Made by a program: the position numbers and the translations under genes. From NCBI GenBank assembly GCA_046050405.1, contig JBJOPY010000008.1, positions 1 through 9,335 of the forward strand: a stretch of 9,335 nucleotides of DNA, read 5' to 3'. Positions 1 through 6,382 of the stretch are shown piece by piece; positions within the stretch are counted from its first letter, which is position 1; the number at the start of each line of letters is the position of its first letter. A model generated the notes under the pieces. The model worked only from the letters and a program-made list of their open reading frames with translations. It was not told the DNA's origin and ran no database searches. This DNA comes from JADKCL01 sp046050405 (GTDB lineage Bacteria > Bacteroidota > Bacteroidia > J057 > JADKCL01).

Positions 1-920
1 GTGGGCGCGTCCAGGACTGTATTCCATACCCGTACCTCATCGAGGTAGCCATCAAAGTATAGTAATGAAAGACCAGCGATAAACTTTCGTCCGATGCTGA
101 ACTCATCTCCGAGTTGCGGAATCCAGCCTGAAGTGGACGTGATGGTTCTGTTGAGGGTGCCATTAAGGTACATCTTCACTTCGTGAGTGGAAGAGATGGT
201 GACAGCAATATGGTGCCAGCTTCCACGCGCCTGACTTCCAGTAAAGTACTGGGGTGTACTCGAACCGTCGATGTACCCGAATGCTTGAGTCTGCGCATTA
301 TAAATAACAGAAAACCGGCTGATGGAATTGGTCGAGTCATCGAAGGCCATGACCGTTCCAATACCGGTCATCCGTGTGGATCTCGGTTGCACCCATGCCT
401 CCAGCGTGATGCCACCCGAATAACCCGCAGAAGACACCGTGTTGGCAGCGGTATAATTGTTGTTCGCCAGAACGTTATCCATACAGAGATTGGGCGTCCC
501 GCCAGCAGGGGTCAGGTCGATCGAGCCGTTCGTGCCATTGAAGCAGGTGGGATCCGTCTTCGTATGCGTGGCAGTCATCCTTGGACTCACCCAGACCACC
601 GACTGGGCAGTGTCCAAACAGGTGCCATTCGATTCGAGCAGTGAAATCACGTTCGGTCCTGGGGTGTTGAAGAAATAGGAGGGGCTTGCCGCAGCGGAAA
701 TCTGGGTGGTGTTTACAAACCAAGCGTAACTAATCACCGCTCCTGATGTCGTATTTGTAAAGGACACGTCTGTACTGGTACAGACATAACTAGAAGGGTG
801 GGTGAAGCTGGGGGTAAATGAACACTGCGCCATGGCAGTTTCAGAGACCATCCCGACCATGATCGGAATCAGCAGCGTGGCAAGAGTCTTTTTTAGAAGA
901 ATTCGTGATAGTTGTTTCAT
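1..920 (-). CDS. Secreted PKD/SprB-like/LamG-domain protein, N-terminal part (cut by the left window edge)
   Basis: Reading the minus strand from the ATG at 920-918 gives 306 codons without a stop up to the window edge. Residues 1-31 form a signal peptide: a basic start, a hydrophobic core and an Ala-Met-Ala end before Gln-Cys. Residues about 33-111 resemble a PKD/immunoglobulin-like domain (VSFTNTTSG, YAWFV, TPGPNVISLL, then Cys-Leu-Asp-Thr). Residues about 118-143 resemble the opening of a SprB-type repeat (CFNGTNGSIDLTPAGGTPN). A concanavalin-like LamG domain follows from about 145 (ITLEAWVQP, WHHIAVTI, KMYLNGTL, FSIGR, YLDEVRVWN). Such proteins in Bacteroidota are usually exported and surface-attached, often by type IX secretion, but the C-terminal sorting domain would lie outside the window. 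The role is probably adhesion or carbohydrate binding, by inference. The start is preceded by an A/T-rich leader with no Shine-Dalgarno. GC is lower than in neighbouring genes. Confidence 0.87.
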   Translation of the reverse strand, partial: MKQLSRILLKKTLATLLIPIMVGMVSETAMAQCSFTPSFTHPSSYVCTSTDVSFTNTTSGAVISYAWFVNTTQISAAASPSYFFNTPGPNVISLLESNGTCLDTAQSVVWVSPRMTATHTKTDPTCFNGTNGSIDLTPAGGTPNLCMDNVLANNNYTAANTVSSAGYSGGITLEAWVQPRSTRMTGIGTVMAFDDSTNSISRFSVIYNAQTQAFGYIDGSSTPQYFTGSQARGSWHHIAVTISSTHEVKMYLNGTLNRTITSTSGWIPQLGDEFSIGRKFIAGLSLLYFDGYLDEVRVWNTVLDAP

Positions 921-1084
921 AATTGAAGTAGTTAAGTGTTAAATGGGTGAAGCCCATGTCGCCTCAGGAAGGCCACTAGCTCTTGTGAAGGAGCATAGAA
1001 ATTCTCTGGTTTCTGTCTGAGGCGTACAAGTGGTGCAATCCTCACGATTTTTATCCATCGGGGAGCAAATGTACGTAACTTTTA

Positions 1085-1114
1085 CAAACTTAGCCTCGGA
1101 TGTTCACCCTGCAA
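1085..1114 (-). promoter_or_regulatory. Candidate Bacteroidota-type promoter for the LamG gene
   Basis: On the minus strand there is TAAGTTTG (plus-strand 1092-1085). It matches the Bacteroidota -7 consensus TAnnTTTG exactly. A TTG lies 19 nt upstream (plus-strand 1114-1112), in the range expected for the -33 element. Transcription would start near 1078 and leave a long leader before the ATG at 920. A second TAnnTTTG match (TACATTTG, plus-strand 1073-1066) lacks a properly spaced TTG. Both calls rest on short motifs only. Confidence 0.35.
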
Positions 1115-1124
1115 CATGCAGGGT
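1106..1124. repeat. 8-bp inverted repeat overlapping the candidate -33 element
   Basis: ACCCTGCA and TGCAGGGT are perfect inverted arms around a 3-nt centre (ACA). A nested alternative pairing, GCAAC/GTTGC, spans 1111-1127. The repeat covers the TTG box of the candidate LamG promoter, so it could be an operator. It could equally be a relic of control of the decayed SDR gene, whose ATG lies 50 nt downstream on the other strand. Confidence 0.4.
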
Positions 1125-1174
1125 TGCAAACAGCCCGATGGTACTATCTACTAAAAAACGCGCTTTTGGACACC

Positions 1175-1270
1175 ATGAATCTCGAGCTCGCGGGAAAGTC
1201 GGCTGTCGTCTTCGGATCCCCCCAAGGGATCGGAAGGGTTGCCGCGCTGGAGCTGGCCAGGGCCGGCGCC
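1175..1270 (+). pseudogene. Short-chain dehydrogenase/reductase, N-terminal remnant only
   Basis: The ATG at 1175 opens 32 codons that read as the start of a classical SDR oxidoreductase: MNLELAGKSAVVFG, then SPQGIGR, then VAALELARAGA. This contains the first beta strand, the glycine-rich NAD(P)-binding turn (GxxxGxG, here GSPQGIG) and helix A of the Rossmann fold. The remaining ~220 residues of an SDR, including the catalytic Tyr-x-x-x-Lys, are absent. The reading frame runs straight on into aldehyde dehydrogenase sequence with no stop between. The simplest explanation is a deletion joining two formerly adjacent collinear genes. No active enzyme can be made from this fragment. The exact joint could shift by a few codons. 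Confidence 0.85.
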
Positions 1271-1821
1271 CTTCGCATCGGCGATCCGCTGGACGAGGCC
1301 ACAACGTTCGGTGCCATTGTCTCCAAGGACCACTTCGAAGTGGATCTCAGTTGCATCCAGCTCGCCACAGAGGAAGACGGAACCATTGCCTGTGGAGGGG
1401 AGCCTGCACCTCCGCCCAATGCACGGTGTGCCGAGGGATGGGCTGCAGCAGCCCATCCCTCGGCACCGGCTTGCCTGCCACTTGCCGCACGAACCAGAGG
1501 GATATCTTCGGCCCGGTGGTGACCGTCTCCCCATTTGACACGGAAGGGGTGGTGGTCGGATATGGCAATTGAACGAACGATGGCCTGGCCGCCACCCTGC
1601 ACACGGACGACCCGCACCGGATCGCCTCTACCCTGGAGTCGGGAATCGTCTGGGTGAACAATTGGCTGGTACGGGATTAGCGCTCACCGTTCGGGGGGAG
1701 GAAGTCCTCGGGAACCGGACGTGAAGATGGAATGGAGGCCTTGCATTTTTTCACCGAGGCCATGAATGTTTTCATCCAACTCTGGACCATGACCATCCAC
1801 CATCTGGATTCTCAGTCGTAA
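1271..1821 (+). pseudogene. Aldehyde dehydrogenase C-terminal remnant (hydroxymuconic/aminomuconic semialdehyde dehydrogenase-like), frameshifted, two stops
   Basis: Frame 2 after the SDR joint reads RIGDPLDEATTFGAIVSK, CGGEPAPPP and RCAEGW, typical of the region after the catalytic cysteine in the ALDH superfamily. After 1441 the homology moves to frame 1: LPATCRTNQRDIFGPVV, SPFDTE, GLAATLHTDD, SGIVWVNNWLVRD, SPFGGRKSSGTGRE, FFTEAMNVFIQL. That frame is interrupted by TGA at 1570-1572 and TAG at 1678-1680. The TAG sits where relatives have Leu (VRDLRTPFGG), so one T-to-A change from TTG would explain it. The first two thirds of the enzyme, with the catalytic Cys and general-base Glu, are missing. 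The WVNxWLVRD...PFGG wording points to the ALDH8A1/2-hydroxymuconic semialdehyde dehydrogenase branch. Homology ends near 1782; reading on reaches TAA at 1819-1821. It is certainly non-functional. Confidence 0.87.
1428..1466. repeat. Perfect 39-nt palindrome (19-bp arms, 1-nt centre) inside the ALDH remnant
   Basis: The left arm GTGCCGAGGGATGGGCTGC (1428-1446) is the exact reverse complement of the right arm at 1448-1466, around a single A at 1447. It sits exactly where the ALDH homology changes from frame 2 to frame 1. The stretch from 1442 to 1464 is 23 nt where homologues would need 21 (seven codons between Gly-Trp and Thr-Gly-Leu). There is no T-run after it, so it does not look like an intrinsic terminator. 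Confidence 0.95.
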
Positions 1822-1831
1822 ATTTACACCC

Positions 1832-2560
1832 ATGACAATCGATCAAGTCGACGTTTACATCAGCTACGCCCCTGAGGATGAGGGTCAAGTGCGCCGAATC
1901 GTGGAGGAACTCGAAGGGGCGGGGCTCAAGGTCTGGTTCCGGGACCAGCCTTCGACCAGCCAGGAAAGCCTTGCCAACCTGCGTCAGATTCTGAACCCTT
2001 CCAATTGCCAGGTGGTGGTCTGGAGCAACAACTCGGCAGGATCCGGCAGGATCCAGGCCGAGGCACGGGCTGGAAGTGCCCTGGGAAGACTGGTCGCAGC
2101 CCGCATCCACAAGGACATCGCTCCCCCCCGTGACACTAATGCCGTCGCATACGCCGACCTCGTCGGCTGGAATGGCGGCACCGGCCACCGGGGGATGAAG
2201 AAGCTGCTCACCGGCATCTGGAACCTCACGGGAAAGGGACGGCAGCCTGACCCGGCGGATGAAGCCTCCAATCCCTCGGCAGCCCCGCATCCGGCGCCAA
2301 TCCTCGGCTTCGGGGCCAGGGAAGAACACCTGACCCCCGAGCAGAAGGACGAGCGGGCCTGGCAGACCTGCCTCGCCTACAACAACCGCACCTATTACGA
2401 GCATTACCTCGCCTACTTCCCGGACGGAAAATACGCCCGGGAGGCAGGCAACCGCATCGCGAGGAAGAAACGCACCAGCATCATCATCGCGGCCTGTGCC
2501 ATCCTCTATGTGATCGGGCAGATCGTGGCCTCGGTCATCTTGAACATTGACAAGTTCTGA
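1832..2560 (+). CDS. TIR-domain protein with C-terminal transmembrane anchor
   Basis: This is a 242-residue protein. Residues about 6-130 form a TIR domain: VDVYISYAPEDE (strand A and the following loop), a helix ending GAGLKVWFRDQ, CQVVVWSNNSA, then QAEARAG and DLVGWNG. Glu77, in the IQAEA segment after the WSNNS strand, sits where enzymatic TIR domains carry their NAD-hydrolysing glutamate. The preceding Trp of the usual S-x-W-V-x-x-E pattern is replaced (GSGRIQAE), so activity is uncertain. A Pro/Ala-rich linker (138-160) leads to a short helical unit (AWQTCLAYN, YYEHYLAYFPDGKYAREA). That motif commonly follows TIR or caspase-like domains in bacteria. A basic stretch (RKKR, 211-214) is followed by one membrane helix (216-237) near the C terminus, so the TIR domain should face the cytoplasm. 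The ATG lies 11 nt after the pseudogene's terminal stop. Bacterial TIR proteins act in antiphage NAD depletion, signalling or host interaction. No partner gene is visible here, so the role is open. Confidence 0.87.
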   Translation: MTIDQVDVYISYAPEDEGQVRRIVEELEGAGLKVWFRDQPSTSQESLANLRQILNPSNCQVVVWSNNSAGSGRIQAEARAGSALGRLVAARIHKDIAPPRDTNAVAYADLVGWNGGTGHRGMKKLLTGIWNLTGKGRQPDPADEASNPSAAPHPAPILGFGAREEHLTPEQKDERAWQTCLAYNNRTYYEHYLAYFPDGKYAREAGNRIARKKRTSIIIAACAILYVIGQIVASVILNIDKF

Positions 2561-2731
2561 ATCCATCCGGTGCCGAACGGGCGGACGCCCGCCGGAATGG
2601 AGCGGGTCCCGCACCTTGCATGGACGGAGCATGGATCGGGAGATTCTCCCCGTGAATGTAAGGAAGAGCCATCCTCCGGGCATGAAATATCCTTCCCGCA
2701 ACAAGGACGAAGCAGCTGCCCTGTCCGCAAC
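2561..2731. other. Short intergenic stretch between the TIR gene and the oxidoreductase gene
   Basis: This stretch is GC-rich and holds small inverted repeats: CGGGC/GCCCG around a 4-nt loop at 2578-2591, GCGGG/CCCGC near 2622, and GGGAGA/TCTCCC near 2639-2651. None is followed by a T-run and no TAnnTTTG promoter match is present. Co-transcription of the two flanking genes is possible but not shown. Confidence 0.3.
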
Positions 2732-4219
2732 ATGAGTGATATCAGCCAACAAATGGGAAAGCAACGCTTCGATGTCATCGTCGTGGGGGCTGGCATTGCT
2801 GGCCTGGCCGCCGCGTCACTGCTCGCAAATCGCGGGCTGGAGGTAGGGGTGTTGGAGCGGAACTGGATTCCCGGAGGCTGCACCAGTTCCTACCCGCGGC
2901 ACGGTTACATCTTCGAGGCCGGCGCCACGACCTTGGTAGGCCTCGATGAGGGGATGCCGCTTCGCCGCCTGCTGGATGAGATCCACGTGGGCCTTGCCCC
3001 CGTACGGCTGGAAACGCCGATGAAGGTCCATCTCGCGGACAGGCAGGTGGTCACACGCCATGAAAACCTGGAGCGGTGGATCGCCGAGGCGGAGCACGCC
3101 TTTGGGGTGCCCGGTCAGCGGGCATTCTGGGAACACTGCATGGGCATCGCCCAGAATGTCTGGCGGACTTCCACGAGACAGTTGCAGTTCCCGCCCTCCC
3201 GGATCAGCGACCTCGTCGCAATGGCGCGGAACTTCAGGCCCGGGCAGCTGAGGCTCCTTCCAAAGGCCTTCGTCTCCATGGAACAGCTCCTGGAACGCTT
3301 CGGGCTCCATGAAAACCTTCCCTTCAGGGCCTTTGTGGATGAACAACTGCTCATCACCGCCCAGAACCATGCCCCGGAGGTCAATGCACTCTTCGGCGCC
3401 ACCGCCCTCTGCTACACCAATTTCGGGAACTACTACCTCCATGGGGGGATGATGTCGCTGGTGAAACCCCTCGTGGATTTTATCGAAGGTAGAGGCGGCC
3501 GGCTTCTGCTTCGGCATGAGGTGGTGGGGATTCGCCGTATGCCGGAAGGTTATGCTGTCCAGACGCGGAAGCATGGCGGTTTCCAGTGCAGGTTCATGGT
3601 TTCTGCCATTCCCCTGAACAATGTGCTTCCCCTGTTCGGCGGGGATCTCCAGCAGCGCTGGGAATCCAGCATCCTGCCACCCGGGGACCTTCGCAGCGCC
3701 TTCTCGATGGGGGTCGCCTTCAGGCGGCGGCATGAGCCGGACTGCCTCCACCACCAGATTCACCTGGGCAGTCCGCTGCCGCAAATCGGCGGAAACAGCA
3801 TCTTCCTCAGCCTGAGCCACCCCCTGGATACGTCCAGATGCAAGGCGGATGAATGCGTCGCCAGCATCAGCACCCACATTTTCGATCCTGGCAGGCACCA
3901 GGTCACGGACAAGGCCGAGATCGAATCCTGCATCGTGGACGTCCTCGTCCAGCATGGCTTCCTGGAAAGGGAAGACATCCTCTACCGGCACTCATCCAGC
4001 CAGCAATCATGGGAAAAATGGACGGGCCGCGCCCATGGTTTCGTGGGGGGATATCCCCAGTACATGGGCATCAAGCCATGGAAGATGAAGGACGCCAGGC
4101 TGGACGGGAAGGGGGCCTACCTCTGCGGGGACAGCACCTACCCGGGCCAGGGAATCCCGGGGGCCTGCCTGAGCGGGATCATTGCCGTCGAGAAGCTGGC
4201 CTCCGACCACCGCCTCTAG
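2732..4219 (+). CDS. NAD(P)/FAD-dependent oxidoreductase, CrtI/CrtD (carotenoid desaturase/isomerase)-like
   Basis: This is a 495-residue flavoprotein. The N terminus carries the FAD-binding Rossmann motif (DVIVVGAGIAGLAAASLLA, GxGxxG at 19-24). The ribose-binding Glu42 (VGVLERN) follows, and then PGGCTSSY, the usual phytoene-desaturase-superfamily continuation. The C terminus has the matching FAD signature (YLCGDSTYPGQGIPGACLSG). The middle section (FWEHCMGIAQNVW, FPPSRISDLV, TNFGNYYLHGGMMSLVKPLVDFIE) resembles the CrtD/CrtISO branch rather than bacterial CrtI proper. A polyene or isoprenoid substrate is therefore likely but unproven. The frame is open back to 2570, but residues encoded before 2732 show no family similarity, so the ATG at 2732 was chosen; ATG 2753 is also possible. 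It lies 171 nt after the TIR gene with no clear promoter. It ends tail to tail with the prenyltransferase gene, sharing CTAG. No other carotenoid gene is in the window. Confidence 0.88.
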   Translation: MSDISQQMGKQRFDVIVVGAGIAGLAAASLLANRGLEVGVLERNWIPGGCTSSYPRHGYIFEAGATTLVGLDEGMPLRRLLDEIHVGLAPVRLETPMKVHLADRQVVTRHENLERWIAEAEHAFGVPGQRAFWEHCMGIAQNVWRTSTRQLQFPPSRISDLVAMARNFRPGQLRLLPKAFVSMEQLLERFGLHENLPFRAFVDEQLLITAQNHAPEVNALFGATALCYTNFGNYYLHGGMMSLVKPLVDFIEGRGGRLLLRHEVVGIRRMPEGYAVQTRKHGGFQCRFMVSAIPLNNVLPLFGGDLQQRWESSILPPGDLRSAFSMGVAFRRRHEPDCLHHQIHLGSPLPQIGGNSIFLSLSHPLDTSRCKADECVASISTHIFDPGRHQVTDKAEIESCIVDVLVQHGFLEREDILYRHSSSQQSWEKWTGRAHGFVGGYPQYMGIKPWKMKDARLDGKGAYLCGDSTYPGQGIPGACLSGIIAVEKLASDHRL

Positions 4220-5145
4220 GGGCGAAGCAGAGGCTCGCCCGCCATCCACTGCCCCAGGATCAGGCGGTGCGCCTCCGGCACCAGCAGGACGAAGCTGATG
4301 AGCCAGCCGAGGATCACCAGCTGCAGGAAGACATCCCTCAAGAGCACCTTCGTCGGGCTGCCGCTCTTCTGCTCCACGAAGGTGATCTGCATGTACCGCA
4401 GGATCCCCAGCACCACGAAGATCACCGTGAAGAAGAGCTGGTCGGTCTTGAGCCGGTGGGTCACTTCCTCCGAGATGCAGTAGGAGATATAGCTCACGAT
4501 CGTCACGGAAGCCATCACCATCATCGCACCATTGATGAACTCCAGGTTGTAACCATTGATCGCTTTTCGCACCTTCTTGCCCTCGGCGCTGAGCAGCACA
4601 TCGTCGCGGCGCTTCGCCAATGCCAGAAACAGCGCGAGGAGGAAGGTGCAGAGCACGATCCACATGGACAGCGGCAGTTCGCCTTCACCGGCCGCTGAAC
4701 CAATGTACAGCCTCAACACGAACCCCATGCTCAGCAAGGTGATGTCCAGGATCGGGATGTGCTTCAGCCAAAAGGAGTACAGAAGATTGTTGAGGAGGTA
4801 GAGGACCGTCAGCCAGAATGCCGCCGGGCTCACGAGGTAGATCCCCACGGCGCCCGCAGTCGCGGAACAGGCCATGATGACCAGGCCATGGAGCACCGGT
4901 ACGGCCCCGGACGCCATGGGCCGGTCCTTCTTGGTCGGGTGGTTGCGATCGGCTGCGATGTCGACGTAGTCATTCAGGATGTACACCGCGCTTGCCACCA
5001 GGCAGAAGAAGAGGGTCACCAATCCCACGCGCCCCAGCAAGGCAAATTCCCTGAATTTGAACGCGAAGAAGAGGGGAAACAGGATGAAACCGTTCTTGAT
5101 GTACTGATGGGGCCGCAGAAGCCGGATGTATGGGCTGATTTCCAT
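4216..5145 (-). CDS. UbiA-family prenyltransferase, decaprenyl-phosphate phosphoribosyltransferase-like
   Basis: This is a 309-residue polytopic membrane protein with about eight or nine hydrophobic helices. It opens with YIRLLRPHQYIKN, the wording of the DPPR-synthase branch of the UbiA superfamily. The first Asp-rich motif is Asn58-Asp59-x-x-Asp62-x-x-x-Asp66 (YILNDYVDIAADR), followed by NHPTKKDRPMASG. The second conserved region is YSFWLKHIPILDITLLSMGF followed by VLRLYIG. In mycobacteria this branch transfers 5-phosphoribose from PRPP to decaprenyl phosphate for cell-wall arabinan. In Bacteroidota the branch is widespread but the product's use is not well defined, so the substrate is inferred. 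The ATG at 5145 is preferred because it begins at the family's usual N terminus and leaves a 10-nt gap after the upstream lipoprotein gene. An earlier in-frame start at 5187 would overlap that gene. Its stop interlocks with that of the convergent oxidoreductase. Confidence 0.92.
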   Translation of the reverse strand: MEISPYIRLLRPHQYIKNGFILFPLFFAFKFREFALLGRVGLVTLFFCLVASAVYILNDYVDIAADRNHPTKKDRPMASGAVPVLHGLVIMACSATAGAVGIYLVSPAAFWLTVLYLLNNLLYSFWLKHIPILDITLLSMGFVLRLYIGSAAGEGELPLSMWIVLCTFLLALFLALAKRRDDVLLSAEGKKVRKAINGYNLEFINGAMMVMASVTIVSYISYCISEEVTHRLKTDQLFFTVIFVVLGILRYMQITFVEQKSGSPTKVLLRDVFLQLVILGWLISFVLLVPEAHRLILGQWMAGEPLLRP

Positions 5146-5155
5146 GTAGCTGTGA

Positions 5156-6265
5156 TTACAGTTGACGGGAGATTTCCAAGAATGCACCCGGCCAATCCAC
5201 TCCGCCGTAGTTTTTGCCGAGCCGCACGATGATCAGGTCCTTTGGCGGATTCACATAAATGAACTGGCCGAGATGGCCGCTGGCCATGAAGTCTCCGCCC
5301 TTGGTGGGAAGCCACCATTGGTACTGATAGTACCAGGATGACCCGTTCTGGGCATCGACCATGGTGCTCTCCTCCACCCATCTTGCCGGGAGAAGCTGGT
5401 TTCCATTCCAGTTGCCTTGTCGGAGGTACAGCCTTCCGAACTTGGCAAAGTCGCGTGCAGTGGCATTGATGCTGGAGAAGGCCTTCTCCATCCCGTTCTT
5501 CCGCTGGTCAATGCTCCAGGTCGCAGGATGCTCCGTGCCCATCCGCCCCCAGATCTTCTCGTTCATGTACTGCGTCAGTGACTTTCCAGTGACGCGGGCC
5601 ACGATCTCGCCGAGGAGCTGGGTGTCAATGCTCCTGTATTTGAAGTAGGTCCCCGCAGGCATGTCCTTCCGAAGACGGGCTACCTGGCGGTGCAGGTGGC
5701 GGCCATAGTACAGGCGTGCCACGCCTGCAAAAGGATTGAAGTAATTCTCGGCATGGCGGATTCCAGAGGTCATCTGGAGCAGGTGGAGGATCTTCACATC
5801 GTCCACTTCCTTCCCTTGCATTTCCGGGAGATAATCCACCATGGGATCCTCCACGCTTCTGATCAGCCCGTCTGCGATGGCGCAGCCGACCAAGGCCGAG
5901 GTGTAGCTCTTGGCCATCGAGAAGGAGGGCACGATGCTGGCAGCATCGTACCCGTGAAAATACCGTTCGAAGAGGATCGCATCCTTCTGAATGACCAGGA
6001 AGGCCACCGTGCGGCTCCTCCTCAGGAGACTGTCCAGATGCCAGCGGTGGTTTTCATGCGTGATCCGGATGTCCTTGTTGCGGATCAGCGACCCATCGGT
6101 CTGCGCGAAGCGGAATGGTTCGGCTGACTGTGCGAGCGTGCGGGAGGGAAAGCGCTGGTAGTCTTGGATGCCGCTGGAATTGAAGACGAGCATCCTCCCG
6201 ATGGTGCAGCCGGACAATAGCAGCAGGAGCACCGCAACTCCCAGGACAGAACCCTTCTTCCTCAT
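5156..6265 (-). CDS. Serine hydrolase lipoprotein, class C beta-lactamase/DD-peptidase family
   Basis: The protein has 369 residues from the ATG at 6265. The N terminus is a lipoprotein signal: MRKKG, a hydrophobic run, then lipobox Leu-Ser-Gly-Cys, with Cys20 as the lipidated residue. All three active-site motifs of the serine beta-lactamase-like fold are present. They are Ser116-Met-Ala-Lys119 (nucleophile and base), Tyr210-Arg-Ser212 (the Tyr-x-Asn/Ser motif) and His331-Leu-Gly333 (the Lys/His-x-Gly motif). Other family landmarks are DPMVDYLPEM, ILHLLQMTSGI, ARDFAKFGRLYL and the closing GKNYGGVDWPGAF. It should act outside the cytoplasm, anchored to a membrane. Relatives include esterases, D-aminopeptidases and 6-aminohexanoate-dimer hydrolase-like enzymes, so 'beta-lactamase' describes the fold only. 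An in-frame TTG at 6283 would add six residues before the signal and is less likely. It sits between miaE (117 nt upstream) and the prenyltransferase (10 nt downstream), all in one direction. Confidence 0.92.
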   Translation of the reverse strand: MRKKGSVLGVAVLLLLLSGCTIGRMLVFNSSGIQDYQRFPSRTLAQSAEPFRFAQTDGSLIRNKDIRITHENHRWHLDSLLRRSRTVAFLVIQKDAILFERYFHGYDAASIVPSFSMAKSYTSALVGCAIADGLIRSVEDPMVDYLPEMQGKEVDDVKILHLLQMTSGIRHAENYFNPFAGVARLYYGRHLHRQVARLRKDMPAGTYFKYRSIDTQLLGEIVARVTGKSLTQYMNEKIWGRMGTEHPATWSIDQRKNGMEKAFSSINATARDFAKFGRLYLRQGNWNGNQLLPARWVEESTMVDAQNGSSWYYQYQWWLPTKGGDFMASGHLGQFIYVNPPKDLIIVRLGKNYGGVDWPGAFLEISRQL

Positions 6266-6382
6266 CCGGGGCAAATTAGGCAAAAAACAAATGGGAAAAC
6301 ACCTTCAATCCCCGGCGAAGCGATTGGATCGGCCTTGACGGACTGGATCAGGGACGGGAGGCGACAAGGGCCGTCGGAATCG

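Larger units (their letters stand above)
921..1174. other. Intergenic leader between the LamG gene and the SDR/ALDH pseudogene
   Basis: This stretch of about 250 bases contains no convincing gene. It holds the presumed promoter and a leader of roughly 150 nt for the minus-strand LamG gene. It also holds an 8-bp inverted repeat at 1106-1124, and a small hairpin at 943-957 (ATGGG / CCCAT arms) just upstream of the LamG start. Short open frames across it on both strands show no protein-like sequence until the SDR remnant begins at 1175. Confidence 0.5.

Noticed and set aside
183..644. 153-codon plus-strand open frame opposite the LamG gene
   Set aside because: The minus strand gives a signal peptide and LamG motifs over the same region; the plus translation has no protein-like features.
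1428..1466. The 39-nt palindrome as an intrinsic terminator or an insertion-sequence end
   Set aside because: There is no T-run on either side, no target-site duplication or transposase nearby, and the arms encode family-conserved ALDH residues.
2578..2591. GC-rich hairpin 17 nt after the TIR stop as an intrinsic terminator
   Set aside because: The stem is only 5 bp with a 4-nt loop and is not followed by T residues.
1772..2764. 330-codon open frame on the minus strand, antisense to the TIR gene
   Set aside because: The sense strand encodes a recognisable TIR domain and membrane helix; the antisense translation shows no domain or coherent composition.
2816..3991. 391-codon open frame on the minus strand, antisense to the FAD oxidoreductase
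   Set aside because: It lies wholly inside a gene with clear FAD motifs on the other strand, has no recognisable domain, and long antisense frames are common in GC-rich coding DNA.
3853..4698. 281-codon plus-strand open frame bridging the oxidoreductase and prenyltransferase genes
   Set aside because: Its translation is His/Gln/Arg-rich shadow sequence over two well-supported genes.
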